The position numbers and the translations under genes were made by a program. The notes below the pieces were generated by a model. That model ran no database searches. It worked only from the letters and a program-made list of their open reading frames with translations, and was not told the origin of the DNA. A stretch of DNA of 64,000 bases from Planctomycetota bacterium (GTDB taxonomy: Bacteria; Planctomycetota; MHYJ01; WSZJ01; JACPWG01). The stretch spans positions 1 through 64,000 of the forward strand of contig JACPWG010000074.1 in NCBI GenBank assembly GCA_016197205.1, written 5' to 3'. Shown piece after piece: positions 1 through 8,407 of this stretch (positions are counted from its first letter, which is position 1; each line of letters starts with the position of its first letter).

Positions 1-69
1 GCGAAAGAGGAGACGGGGCCGAAGCCCCAGGATTATCGCGCGGCGGGACGCGAAGTTCAAGGACCGTGA
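1..69 (+). CDS. C-terminal fragment of an unidentified protein
   Basis: Frame 1 is open from the window edge and ends in TGA at 67-69, giving 22 charged and proline-containing residues ending REVQGP. It could be the tail of an upstream gene, but it is too short to identify or prove as coding. A roughly 100-bp gap separates it from the next gene. Confidence 0.35.
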   Translation, partial: AKEETGPKPQDYRAAGREVQGP

Positions 70-113
70 CGCCGGCGGCCCTCGGATTCCCTGTAGCGGG
101 TCGGTCCCCGGGC

Positions 114-122
114 TGGTATACT
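114..122 (+). promoter_or_regulatory. Possible extended -10 promoter element
   Basis: TGGTATACT matches an extended -10 (TGn plus TATAAT-like hexamer) about 46 bp upstream of the ATG at 169. No convincing -35 is visible. The same nonamer occurs at 17564-17572 and, on the minus strand, at 21108-21116, both times shortly before a gene start. Confidence 0.35.
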
Positions 123-168
123 CGCGCCCCGACTTCGGCCCCGTCTTTCCCGCTGAACCGAGGATGGC

Positions 169-591
169 ATGGAATCGCATTGGACGGATATCGTGCGCCT
201 CTCGGGTCTCGCGCAGCTCGGCCTCGCGGGCGGCAGTCTCGCGATCCCGAAAGTCCTCGGGTGGCGGGCGGAAACCGCGAAGCTTCGCAACCTGACGCGG
301 CAGGTGTTCTGGACGTACGCGGGCTACATCTGGTGCGCGCACGTCTGCTTCGGCGCCCTGTCGCTCTTCCGCCCCGACCTGCTCCTCGACGGCTCTCCGC
401 TCGCCGCCGTTGTCGCCGGCTTCATCGCGGCGTGGTGGGGCGCGCGGCTCGCGATCCAGTTCACCTGGTTCGACCGTGCCGAGCGCCCGCCCGGCCGACT
501 TTTTATTTTCGCAGAGTACCTGATGGTCGCGTTCTTCGTCGCCATGACCGCCGTGTACGCCGCGCTGGCGTGGAAAAGCTGCGGGAGCTGA
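169..591 (+). CDS. Small integral membrane protein, function unknown
   Basis: The 140-residue product has about four hydrophobic segments (roughly residues 18-30, 45-65, 78-98 and 112-135), suggesting a four-helix inner-membrane protein. I recognise no catalytic motif. It ends only 2 bp before the start of the wax-synthase-like gene, so the two are almost certainly co-transcribed and probably act together in lipid acylation or its transport; that link is inferred from position only. The ATG at 169 is preceded by a purine-rich stretch and gives an N-terminus of normal amphipathic character. Confidence 0.75.
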   Translation: MESHWTDIVRLSGLAQLGLAGGSLAIPKVLGWRAETAKLRNLTRQVFWTYAGYIWCAHVCFGALSLFRPDLLLDGSPLAAVVAGFIAAWWGARLAIQFTWFDRAERPPGRLFIFAEYLMVAFFVAMTAVYAALAWKSCGS

Positions 592-593
592 GG

Positions 594-1565
594 ATGAGCG
601 CGTACACGCCCACGGACGCGCGGACCGTCGAGGTGTTGTTCGTCGCGCTGGCAGTCGTCCTCGCGGCGGGGATCGGCCTCAGCCGGCTGCCGCGTGGGGC
701 GGCTGTGCGGGCGGCGGCGTGGGCGCTCGTGGTCGGCTCGGTCTTTTTCGCCGAACACGTGACCCGCGCCCAGCCGGCCGGGGTGCGGATGCTGGCGCTC
801 ATCGGGCTGCTCTTGGTTGCCATGAAGGCGGTGGTGTCGGTTGAGGCGTCGGGCCCCCGGTTGTCGGCGCTGCGTTGGCTCGCGTTCGCCGCGGCGTGGC
901 CGGGGATGCGGCCCGCGGTCTTCGCCGGGGTCGGCGGGCCGGCGCTGGAGGGAGGTCGGCGCTTGCTGGGGATGGGCGCCGCGCGCATCGCGCTCGGGTT
1001 CGCGCTGCTCGCGGCGGGCCGCGCGGCATGGGTGTGGACGGGCTCGCCTGCGGCGGCGACCGTCCCGCTCCTCGCCGGCCTGAGCCTGGTGCTGCACTTC
1101 GGCGTTTTCAACGTGGTCGCCGGCGGGTGGCGCTGTCTGGGTGCGGACGCGACGCCGCTCTTCAAGGCGCCGCTCCTGTCGAAGAGCCTCGGAGAATTCT
1201 GGGGGAGGCGCTGGAACCTCGCCTTTTCGGAAATGACCGCGATCGGGGTCTACCGCCCGGTGTCCGCGGTGGCGGGCAGGCGCGTGGGTCTGTTCGCGGC
1301 GTTCGCGGCCTCCGGCGTGCTCCACGAGCTGGCCATCAGCCTGCCGGTGAAGGCCGGCTACGGGCTGCCGATGACCTACTTCGCCATCCACGGCGGGCTC
1401 GTGGTCGCTGAGCGCGCCCTGGAAGCACGCGGTCGTCCGATCTCCGGCCATGCCGCGCTCGGTCGGCTGTGGACGATTTTCTGGCTGGTCGCGCCGCTCC
1501 CCGTCCTCTTCCACCCGCCGTTCCTGGCAGGCACGATGTGGCCGATCCTGGGGATCGAGCCGTGA
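594..1565 (+). CDS. Wax synthase / MBOAT-like membrane O-acyltransferase
   Basis: The 323-residue polytopic protein carries the hallmarks of the wax-synthase branch of the MBOAT superfamily: SLGEFWGRRWN at about 198-208 and the active-site-like SGVLHEL with its histidine near 244. Such enzymes move an acyl group from acyl-CoA to an alcohol or other hydroxyl acceptor in the membrane; the acceptor cannot be read from the sequence. An in-frame ATG at 66 would add a long non-hydrophobic leader overlapping the upstream gene, so the ATG at 594, two bases after the upstream stop, is the better start. Eight or so hydrophobic helices are visible. Confidence 0.85.
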   Translation: MSAYTPTDARTVEVLFVALAVVLAAGIGLSRLPRGAAVRAAAWALVVGSVFFAEHVTRAQPAGVRMLALIGLLLVAMKAVVSVEASGPRLSALRWLAFAAAWPGMRPAVFAGVGGPALEGGRRLLGMGAARIALGFALLAAGRAAWVWTGSPAAATVPLLAGLSLVLHFGVFNVVAGGWRCLGADATPLFKAPLLSKSLGEFWGRRWNLAFSEMTAIGVYRPVSAVAGRRVGLFAAFAASGVLHELAISLPVKAGYGLPMTYFAIHGGLVVAERALEARGRPISGHAALGRLWTIFWLVAPLPVLFHPPFLAGTMWPILGIEP

Positions 1566-1634
1566 GTCGTGGCGCATTCCTGGACAGGGCGACGAGGTCG
1601 AACCCGGGGGTGGGGGGGCCGTCGAGAACGCCGG

Positions 1635-1661
1635 GACCGCTCCCTTCCGGTCGCGGTTCGG
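1635..1661. repeat. Dispersed GACCGCTCCC...GGTCGCGGTTC palindromic repeat, copy 1
   Basis: A roughly 25-bp interspersed motif with an ACCGC/GCGGT inverted core lies between the convergent genes ending at 1565 and 1699. Other copies are at 4822-4846, 12456-12480, 21365-21389 and 35907-35931. This copy reads TTCC where the others read TCAC or TGAC in the loop. The surrounding 1566-1698 gap holds no gene. Confidence 0.7.
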
Positions 1662-1698
1662 ATCGGGTGGGGCCGGGGGCGGCGGCGGGGCGCGTGAT

Positions 1699-2871
1699 TC
1701 AGCGCGCCTCGAAGCGCCAACGCGCGAGCTGCTTGCCGGTGGCGAGGTCGAGCGTCTCGACGAAGCTCACGCCCGCGGCCTGACTGATGACGAAGAGCCG
1801 CTCCCCGCGGAGCTCGAGGCGGGCGCGATGCCAGTACTTGGAATGCGACACGCCCAGCTCCTGGCACTTTGCCCGCCAGGCCACGTCCCCCTTGCCGGTG
1901 CGGAAGCGCACGACCTGCACGCCGCTGTCGGCGATCCCGCACCAGGTCGCCGCCAGCCGGTCGCCCCCCGGGAGCGCCACCAGCTCGGCTCCATCGGTTT
2001 CGCCCGCCCGCACCTCCCAGCTCTCCCAGAGTGTCTCGATTCGGGCGTTCACCTGACTCAGGCGTTCCCCGGAGAGGAAGAGCCAGCCGTCCCCTTCCCT
2101 GCGCAGGGCCGCGACGCGCTCCGGCAGCGAAAGCTTGAGCTGCCCGTCGGGGGCGAAGAGGCGCGTGGAGCCCGCGGAGCCGCCGGTCCCGGCGGACCGG
2201 AGGAGGAAGAGGCCTTCCACCTCCTCGATGCGCTCGGGGTCTTCATGGTCGCCCAACTCCTCCACGAAGACCATGGCCCCCAGTCGGGTGTCGCGCGCGA
2301 CGATCCAGCGTTCGTGGGGCTTCTCGGTCCAGGGTGCGCGTCCGGTGGCCAGAAGGAGATGGCCGCACGCGTGCAGGCGGTCGTTCGGTTCGTCCGCGCG
2401 CCACAGGATCTTCCCGGTCGCACGCTCGAGCGCGACGAGTTCCTTCCCGTGCGCCACGAACACGCGATCGCCGGTCACGAGCCGGTCCGGCGGGCGTACG
2501 CCGCCCAACGGTTCGCCGACGGCCGTTTTCCAGAGCGGCCTACCGGCGTCGTCGAGACGCACGACGTTGCCCCCTTCGAATACGATCTCCTCGTTGAAGC
2601 CGCCCACGACCGTGCGCGTGGCGGCGTCGACGCGCAGGTTGCCGACGCGGAAGTGCCCGGGGCAGTCGGGGACTGGAATCGCCGCGTCGTAGGGGGAGGC
2701 GCCCGGTACTTCGGCGAGGACCGCGCCGGTCGCCGGATCGACGAACCGATTGCCGACGACGAGCGGCGGGCCGGGGTCCGCGGGTCGGGGATCTTCGGCG
2801 TTCGTCGGGACGCCGACGACGCCGGCAAGGCCTGCGAAAAGCACGGCGGACGCGAGGAATTTCGAGGACAT
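1699..2871 (-). CDS. Secreted PQQ-like beta-propeller protein
   Basis: The 390-residue product has an N-terminal signal peptide (about residues 1-25, ending near TNA) followed by repeated beta-propeller blades of the PQQ-like type, for example VALERATGKILWRA and ETLDLATGKQLARW. Such periplasmic propellers act as scaffolds or as quinoprotein-like modules; no quinoprotein catalytic signature was recognised, so an enzymatic role is not claimed. The ATG at 2871 follows a good GGAGG. The gene lies 22 bp downstream of the tetraheme cytochrome gene on the same strand and is probably in its operon. Confidence 0.75.
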   Translation of the reverse strand: MSSKFLASAVLFAGLAGVVGVPTNAEDPRPADPGPPLVVGNRFVDPATGAVLAEVPGASPYDAAIPVPDCPGHFRVGNLRVDAATRTVVGGFNEEIVFEGGNVVRLDDAGRPLWKTAVGEPLGGVRPPDRLVTGDRVFVAHGKELVALERATGKILWRADEPNDRLHACGHLLLATGRAPWTEKPHERWIVARDTRLGAMVFVEELGDHEDPERIEEVEGLFLLRSAGTGGSAGSTRLFAPDGQLKLSLPERVAALRREGDGWLFLSGERLSQVNARIETLWESWEVRAGETDGAELVALPGGDRLAATWCGIADSGVQVVRFRTGKGDVAWRAKCQELGVSHSKYWHRARLELRGERLFVISQAAGVSFVETLDLATGKQLARWRFEAR

Positions 2872-2893
2872 GGCTCACCCTCCGGAGATCGGG

Positions 2894-4390
2894 TCACTTT
2901 CCTGTTTGCACCTTGCCAATGTAGCCGCGCTCGCCGGGGAGCATTTCGTCCAAGGCGGAGAGCTTGGCCACTTCCTGGCCATCGGACAGCTTCACCACCT
3001 CGGCATGTACGGCGTCGGCGACCTTCAGGAGCGCGGCCTTGTTGCCGGGCCTCAAGTCGCCGGCCGCGGTCGCGGCCTGGGTCGCCTGGAGGATCGCGCC
3101 GACGCCGACCAGCGGCGCCTTGGCCTGGATCTTCTCGAGGTTGTCAAGTGTCCGCTCGACGCGACCGGACTGGGCCTTGGCGAAGTCGCCGTCCACGGTC
3201 GCCTTCGCCAAGCCGCGGAGGCCGTACTCCAGGAACAGGACCTGCCCGATGAGGTACAGCTCGCGTTTCCGCCCGGCGGTCGGCGCCGCATTGTCGGGCG
3301 AGCCGAGGAAGTTGTGCCGGACCTCGCCTTGAGAGAAGACCAGGGCATCGAAATCGTGGCCGGGCGCATGGCCGCCCTTGTTGATCACCTCTTCGTTGGG
3401 GACGGTGTGGCACTCCATGCAGTTCGTGAGGACCTTGTAGGTCCTGTCCGGCCGGCACATGCCGTTCTTCGCAGCTTCGATGAGCCGCGCACTTCGGTCC
3501 ATGGCTTTGTTGTTGTGGATGCTGATCCACTTGGCCGCCGCGCCGTGGCAAGACTCGCACGAGATCCCCCACTTCGGCTCGGCCTTGTCCCCGGCGCCCT
3601 GCATCGTCACGTGGCACTGGGTGCAGTCCTTGCGCTTCTTGAAGAGCGCGGGACCGCCGAGCTTCGTCAGGATCTGCTTGCCGAGCTCCGATCTCGGCGC
3701 GGTCTTGTCGGCTGCAAAGTGATGCGTTCCTTGCCAGACCTTGTACGCGGGAGCGTGGCACTTCGAGCACGCCTCCGGGCCCAGGATGTTGGCCGGGTCC
3801 TCGCCGATCGCCCTTGCCTTCGCGTCGTCGGCCTCGAGCGGGTCCGGGACGGGTTGCAGGGCCGACACCGCCGGCGCCGGCGCGAGTGCGGGCGCGGCCT
3901 TCGGCACGACGGGGGGCGGCGTGGCCGGCGGGGTTGCTGTCGAAGGCTGCGGAGAGACGAGCGGCGTGGCCGGCGCATCGGCTTTCACGGGCGCTGCGAG
4001 GGGTCGCGACGCTGGCCCGGGGGCGGGGGCGGACCCGGGTAGGGCATTCACCTGAGCCGGTGCCGGTGCCGGTGCCGGCGGCCGTCGCTCACCCCAGGGC
4101 TCATCGATGACCTTGCGGCCGCGCTCGGACTCCGCCGCGGATGGAGCGGGCGGCGCCGTCTCCGCCGGCGTCGGAACGGCTGCGGCCGGGGGGATGCCGG
4201 CGATGGGTGTTCCTTGCGTCCGCGACTTGGCCACGAGGATCATCGTGCCCACGCCCAGGGCGACCCCGGTCCCGAAAATCGCGAGCAGCGCGAGGACCGC
4301 CACCTCGCGTCGCATCCGCGGCCTCGGTCCCCTCGGCGGCGACTCGGGATGCCCTTGCTCCGCGGGCTTCAAAAAGCGATTCAGGCTCAT
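2894..4390 (-). CDS. Membrane-anchored tetraheme cytochrome c (c554-like)
   Basis: The 498-residue protein has a short cytoplasmic N-terminus, one transmembrane helix (about 30-55), a Pro/Ala-rich periplasmic linker (about 60-180) and a cytochrome domain with four CxxCH heme sites: CSKCH 208-212, CTQCH 256-260, CESCH 278-282 and CMECH 324-328. The arrangement resembles the cytochrome c554 family of periplasmic electron carriers, often linked to nitrogen-compound oxidation, but the substrate or partner is not evident here. The start is supported by AGGAGG directly upstream. A family-2 inverted-repeat element sits 10 bp before the start, just outside the ribosome binding site. Confidence 0.88.
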   Translation of the reverse strand: MSLNRFLKPAEQGHPESPPRGPRPRMRREVAVLALLAIFGTGVALGVGTMILVAKSRTQGTPIAGIPPAAAVPTPAETAPPAPSAAESERGRKVIDEPWGERRPPAPAPAPAQVNALPGSAPAPGPASRPLAAPVKADAPATPLVSPQPSTATPPATPPPVVPKAAPALAPAPAVSALQPVPDPLEADDAKARAIGEDPANILGPEACSKCHAPAYKVWQGTHHFAADKTAPRSELGKQILTKLGGPALFKKRKDCTQCHVTMQGAGDKAEPKWGISCESCHGAAAKWISIHNNKAMDRSARLIEAAKNGMCRPDRTYKVLTNCMECHTVPNEEVINKGGHAPGHDFDALVFSQGEVRHNFLGSPDNAAPTAGRKRELYLIGQVLFLEYGLRGLAKATVDGDFAKAQSGRVERTLDNLEKIQAKAPLVGVGAILQATQAATAAGDLRPGNKAALLKVADAVHAEVVKLSDGQEVAKLSALDEMLPGERGYIGKVQTGK

Positions 4391-4403
4391 GGTTTCCTCC
4401 TAA

Positions 4404-4626
4404 GGGCCCGTAAAGAAACAACTCATGCAGCTCGTTAAACGGGGAGTTCCTCAGGAAAAGGCTCAAGGCTCAAGGCTCAGAGTCCGCGGTTCCGTGCCCG
4501 GGCTACGTTCCGTGGTGGTCATCGAGAATTGAACCTTGAGCCTTGTCTGAGCCTTGTAGATTGAGCATTGAGAATTCTTGTTGCCTCCCTGCGCGTCAAA
4601 CGCGCAAGTTATTTTCTTGCGGGCCC
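4404..4626. mobile_element. Family-2 MITE-like inverted-repeat element, copy a
   Basis: A 223-bp non-coding element begins GGGCCCGTAAAGAAACAAC, and its other end reads as the imperfect complement GGGCCCGCAAGAAAATAAC. It is flanked by TAA at 4401-4403 and TAA at 4627-4629, a 3-bp TNA duplication. The interior is dominated by degenerate CAAGGCTCAAGGCTC and GAGCCTTG tracts. It lies between the tetraheme cytochrome start and its presumed promoter region. Confidence 0.75.
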
Positions 4627-4878
4627 TAACCTCCGTCCCCACGGTGGAGAGGCGAACCGGGCGATGCCGCGCTCGGCTCTCCAACGGTCCTCCGCGTCTC
4701 CGCGCCTTGGTGGAAAAGCACATTCGCTCCCTTGCGGCCGCAGGTTCGGGGGTTCGCGTCACCCGGGCGATCGTGCGCGGGGAAGCGAGCTCAAACCCCT
4801 GTGCAACGAAGGACAACCCGAGACCGCTCCCTCACGGTCGCGGTTCCGTTCACTGGCCGCGGCTCCGCCGCTCCCCCA
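4627..4878. other. Intergenic region with a palindromic repeat, no gene seen
   Basis: This stretch lies between a cytochrome start and the end of the cupredoxin gene. It includes one copy of the 25-bp GACCGCTCCC...GCGGTTC repeat (4822-4846) with a GGAAGCGAGCTCAAACC-like lead-in that also precedes the copy at 21365. No convincing reading frame is present. Confidence 0.6.
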
Positions 4879-5691
4879 CTACTTCCCGCCCGCCCTCAGC
4901 TCGAAGGAAACCTCCGCCTCCCCCTTCTGCTTCACGTCCACGTCCTTCATGAGCTTCACCGGTTCGGAGAAGTAGTACTTCGTCACGACGCCGTCCTTCT
5001 CGTCCTTCTTGACGATGTCCCAACCCTCGTGCCAGGCCACGAGCTTGTAGGCGCCTGGCGGGACATCCGCGAGCAGGTACCGGCCCTCTTCGTCGGTCAC
5101 CGCATAGTAGGGATGGGTGATCACGAGCACCGTTCCGTTCATCCAGACGTGGCCGTTGTCGCAGCGCACGTCCACGAACCCGGCTTTCTTCATCTTCAGG
5201 ACCTGCGGCTTGGCGGTTTTGTCGGGGAACGCCAGGTTGCCGCTGTTGGCGCCGTCGAGGTGGACGTTGTGGAGGACATCGTCGCTCGAGGAGACCTCGA
5301 GGTCGGCGCCCTTGGGGACCACGAGCAGGTGAGGGAGGTATTCGCACTCCTTCTGGTCGAGAGCATACTTCACTCCGGTCGGAAACGGCTTGCCGCGCGC
5401 GATTTCCTGGAGGAAGACGACCGCGTCCTTAACACCCTTCCGCGGGGAGATCTTGAGCCTTGGAGAGACCTTTTCTGCGCCGTGCGTGCCGCAGGTCTCC
5501 GGGTTCTTGCTGACGGGAAGACGCAGCTCGGTCGGCGAGTCGCCGGCCCAGGTGACAAGACCGCGGATCGTGCCTCCGTCGGTCACCTCGATCGATTCAT
5601 ACCCGGCGGGTGCCTGGGCGAACGAGATGGGGGCTGCGCCGAGCGTGAGCACGAGGCCGGCCAGGGCGAGGGACGTCGGGCGAAAGCTCAT
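4879..5691 (-). CDS. Secreted cupredoxin-like protein with carboxypeptidase-regulatory-like C-terminus
   Basis: The 270-residue product has a signal peptide ending near AQA (residue 27), a cupredoxin-like domain and a C-terminal carboxypeptidase-regulatory-like beta sandwich (HPYYAVTDEEGRYLLADVPP, about 193-212). Candidate type-1 copper ligands are HNVH at 141-144, C177, H181 and M184. This suggests a periplasmic blue-copper electron carrier, one of three paralogues in the window (also 6369-7118 and 25771-26571). The ATG at 5691 is chosen because it starts the signal peptide; the longer open frame runs through a promoter and repeats. It is divergently transcribed from the paralogue at 6369. 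Confidence 0.8.
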   Translation of the reverse strand: MSFRPTSLALAGLVLTLGAAPISFAQAPAGYESIEVTDGGTIRGLVTWAGDSPTELRLPVSKNPETCGTHGAEKVSPRLKISPRKGVKDAVVFLQEIARGKPFPTGVKYALDQKECEYLPHLLVVPKGADLEVSSSDDVLHNVHLDGANSGNLAFPDKTAKPQVLKMKKAGFVDVRCDNGHVWMNGTVLVITHPYYAVTDEEGRYLLADVPPGAYKLVAWHEGWDIVKKDEKDGVVTKYYFSEPVKLMKDVDVKQKGEAEVSFELRAGGK

Positions 5692-5730
5692 GAGCCTACT
5701 CCAATGGATGGGTCGCGGATCGCATAGGAG

Positions 5731-5759
5731 ATTATTGTAGGTGCGCGTCCTGTTGTCAA
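5731..5759 (-). promoter_or_regulatory. Sigma-70-type promoter for the 4879-5691 cupredoxin gene
   Basis: On the minus strand TTGACA and AATAAT are separated by exactly 17 bp, about 40 bp upstream of the ATG at 5691. The -35 is a perfect consensus and the -10 has one mismatch. The location in a divergent intergenic region supports function. Confidence 0.7.
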
Positions 5760-6024
5760 CCATGGTCGGGGTGGGCACCTGCTCCGAGGAAGGGCCTAGC
5801 GGCGGACCGACCGGTCCCACGAAGGACGGAATCGTCGCAAAGCACCGGAGTTTCCCTCGCGGCCTCGCGTGCCGCCGTCGCTCCCGGCGGCGGAATTCCA
5901 AGCACTTCGGCGGCCCGCTGGGCGTCGGGTACACCCGCGGCACGGCAATTGTGATGCCCGACAAGCGAGTCGGAGCCGCGCGGGACTGGGGTCGCGCGAG
6001 GGAAGCCCAAGGCCCTGAAAAAAG

Positions 6025-6053
6025 TTGACAACGCCGGAGGGCCTCCCTATCAT
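6025..6053 (+). promoter_or_regulatory. Sigma-70-type promoter for the 6369 cupredoxin gene and oxidase locus
   Basis: TTGACA and TATCAT are separated by 17 bp. The only downstream gene on this strand starts at 6369, so a transcript would carry a leader of roughly 300 nt that includes the family-1 element at 6067-6263. The 5760-6024 stretch between the two divergent promoters shows no gene. Confidence 0.7.
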
Positions 6054-6066
6054 ACCGCCTCCCTAC

Positions 6067-6263
6067 GTACCGCCCCACGGAATTGGGTGACCCCTTTGCT
6101 GGGCGATTTCGGCCCCCCGCTTCTCCCCTTTGCGCTGCGGCGCTTCGGGGCGCAAGCGTTGCGCTCGCTTGCCGTAGTTCTCCGCTGCTACGCCTCGCAG
6201 GCGCGCCTCGCGGGCGGCCAAACTTGCCCTCGCCTAGTGGCCACCGATTTCGTGGAGCGGTAC
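6067..6263 (+). mobile_element. Family-1 MITE-like inverted-repeat element, copy a
   Basis: A 197-bp element has ends GTACCGCCCCACGG and, complemented, GTACCGCTCCACGA, with near-complementary termini of about 25 bp. No target duplication is seen for this copy (TAC on the left, GAA on the right). It is inserted in the leader between the promoter at 6025 and the ATG at 6369. It carries no transposase. Confidence 0.75.
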
Positions 6264-6368
6264 GAAGTTCCAGCACGGCGGAATTTCCGCCGGCCGGATG
6301 GGTGGGGCCCCAGTTCGAATGCAGGGGGAGCTGTCGAGAGGCAACCCCATTTTTTTTGGAGTGCCACC

Positions 6369-7118
6369 ATGCGCCACCTCAAGTCGACCCTGACGCTGGC
6401 CTGTTCGATGGCCCTTCTCGCGCTCGTCGCGCTGCCCCATCGCGCGACCGGTGACGAAGCCGGCACCGCCGCGGTGAATGGCAAGATCGTGTTCAAGGGC
6501 GAGAAGCCGAAGCGCGCGCGGATCAACATGTCGGGCGTCCAGGAGTGCAACGACATGCACGGCGAAGAGGAGCCCGTCTACGAGGAGAGCGTGGTCGTCA
6601 ACGACAACGGCACGCTGAAGAACGTGTTCGTCTACGTGACGAAGGGGCTCGAAGGCAAGGCGTTCACCGCGCCTGAGACGCCCGTGGTCCTGGATCAGAA
6701 GGGCTGCATGTACAGCCCGCACGTCTTCGGGATCATGATGGGGCAGAAGCTGGAGATCAAGAACAGCGACCCCCTGATGCACAACATCCACGCCATGCCG
6801 ACGAAGAACGAGGGCTTCAACAAGAGCCAGCCCTTCGTAGGCGGCAAGTCGAAGACGATCACGCAGTCGTTCGCCGAAGTCGAGGTCCCGGTGCTCTTCA
6901 AGTGCGAAGTACACGGCTGGATGGGCTGCTACGGTTGCGTCGTGTCGAACCCGTTCTACGCGGTGTCGAGCGACCAGGGCGCCTTCGAGCTCAAGGGCCT
7001 GCCGGCGGGGACGTACGAGCTGACCGCCTGGCACGAGCAGTACGGCACGCAGACCGCGAGCGTGACGGTCGGCGACAAGGAGACCAAGTCGGTCGACTTC
7101 ACGTTCGAAGCCAAGTAG
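6369..7118 (+). CDS. Secreted cupredoxin-like protein with carboxypeptidase-regulatory-like C-terminus
   Basis: The 249-residue paralogue of the 4879-5691 product has a signal peptide (to about residue 29), candidate copper ligands HNIH 138-141, C179, H182 and M185, and a carboxypeptidase-regulatory-like tail (about 195-225). An additional CYGC follows at 187-190. It is placed 109 bp ahead of the cytochrome oxidase subunit II gene and is probably co-transcribed, so a role in delivering electrons to the oxidase is a reasonable inference. The ATG at 6369 follows GGAG with good spacing; the longer frame upstream runs through the MITE and is rejected. Confidence 0.82.
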   Translation: MRHLKSTLTLACSMALLALVALPHRATGDEAGTAAVNGKIVFKGEKPKRARINMSGVQECNDMHGEEEPVYEESVVVNDNGTLKNVFVYVTKGLEGKAFTAPETPVVLDQKGCMYSPHVFGIMMGQKLEIKNSDPLMHNIHAMPTKNEGFNKSQPFVGGKSKTITQSFAEVEVPVLFKCEVHGWMGCYGCVVSNPFYAVSSDQGAFELKGLPAGTYELTAWHEQYGTQTASVTVGDKETKSVDFTFEAK

Positions 7119-7227
7119 AAGGGCGCTTCGGACGGCGCGCCGTCACCCGCCGCGGGCGGGCGGACGCGGAGGAGCGCCGGGCCGCCGAGTGATTCCAACT
7201 GGGCCCCATGAGGGAACGGGATCGACG

Positions 7228-8352
7228 ATGCTGAAATCCGCACGCCTCCGGGGGCTCTTCCTCTTCGCGATGTCCTTCCTCACCGCGGGGGCGCCGATCG
7301 CCCTCGCGGCGGGGGACGCGAAGGCGGAGGAGACCAACTGGACCTCGTGGTCCTTCATGCCGGAGAACATCAACTTCTCCTACGGCCAAAAGACGGACTA
7401 CCTCTACTTCGTGATCATGGTCATCGTGGCGATCATGTTCTTCGCCACCGAGGGCTGCCTCCTCTATTTCATGTGGAAGTACCGGAGGCGGGAGGGGCAC
7501 AAGGCCACGTACACGCACGGGAACAACACCATCGAAGTGGCGTGGACGTTGGCGCCGGCGCTGGTGCTGATCTGGCTGGCGCTCTATCAGAGAGACACCT
7601 GGTCCCAGATCAAAATGGACCTACCGGCGGAGAAGGACGCGCTCGTCGTTCAGGTCTACCCGCAGCAGTTCCAGTGGGATTTTCGCTACGGAGGGAAGGA
7701 CGGTAAGTTCGCCACCAAGGACGACGTCTACACCCCGCAGCTCTTCGTGCCCGTCTCCGAGAAGGTCGTCCTCAAGATGACCTCGAAGGACGTCATCCAC
7801 AGCTTCTTCGTGCCGTATCTGCGCGTGAAGCAGGACATCGTGCCGGGGATGCTGACGCGGGTGTGGTTCACGGCCGACCGGATCCCGCTCTGGGACCTGA
7901 AGAAGCAGGAGATGGTCTTCGTCACGGCCGCCGACTTCGACACGAAGCGGGTCGGCAACGCGAAGGACTTCGCCTGGAAGGAGGAGGTCCTGGGAACCTC
8001 CGGCCGGAAGAAGTTGAGCTACGAGGCGAAGGAGCGGAAAGCGGGCCCTGCGAAGGGCCAGAAGGTGTGCGAGCTGTATTTCCAGGGCGAGGTCCAGAAG
8101 GACGTCCCCTGCGAGCAGGCCGAATACGTGCTGCACCGCGTCGAGATCGCGTGCGCGGAGCTGTGCGGCCTCGGGCACACGACGATGCGCGCCATGCTCC
8201 AGATCCTGCCGAAGAAGCGGTACGACGAAGTGATGGCCAAGGCGGAGCGGCTCGCGGAAGAAGAAGCGCCGCCCGCCGGCACGGCCAAGTGGGGCAAGAT
8301 CTGGGACAAGTTCCACGCCGATTACAACACGCCGATGGGAGCCGGTCACTAG
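7228..8352 (+). CDS. ctaC: Cytochrome c oxidase subunit II
   Basis: This is the CuA-bearing subunit of a heme-copper terminal oxidase, receiving electrons on the periplasmic side. The 374 residues comprise a signal peptide (to about 28), two transmembrane helices (about 58-82 and 105-122) and a cupredoxin domain with a complete CuA site: H191, C309, E311, C313, H317 and M320. About 70 residues are inserted between the two ligand clusters compared with the usual form. No cytochrome c domain is fused at the C-terminus, so the donor is separate. The ATG at 7228 begins the signal peptide and follows AGGGAACGGG; the open frame 13 codons earlier has no such site. It heads the ctaCDABEF series. Confidence 0.95.
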   Translation: MLKSARLRGLFLFAMSFLTAGAPIALAAGDAKAEETNWTSWSFMPENINFSYGQKTDYLYFVIMVIVAIMFFATEGCLLYFMWKYRRREGHKATYTHGNNTIEVAWTLAPALVLIWLALYQRDTWSQIKMDLPAEKDALVVQVYPQQFQWDFRYGGKDGKFATKDDVYTPQLFVPVSEKVVLKMTSKDVIHSFFVPYLRVKQDIVPGMLTRVWFTADRIPLWDLKKQEMVFVTAADFDTKRVGNAKDFAWKEEVLGTSGRKKLSYEAKERKAGPAKGQKVCELYFQGEVQKDVPCEQAEYVLHRVEIACAELCGLGHTTMRAMLQILPKKRYDEVMAKAERLAEEEAPPAGTAKWGKIWDKFHADYNTPMGAGH

Positions 8353-8407
8353 GGTCCCGTCCAGGCTGGTTCTCGCAGTCCTCAACATTCTTACGAGGCC
8401 GGAGTCC

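Noticed and set aside
1450..3252. Long plus-strand open frame
   Set aside because: It is antisense to the PQQ-propeller and tetraheme cytochrome genes, has no domain features and reflects GC-rich codon bias.
6067..6263. Coding region inside family-1 elements
   Set aside because: Open frames over the copies are not conserved in frame or length, and the element is explained by its inverted ends.
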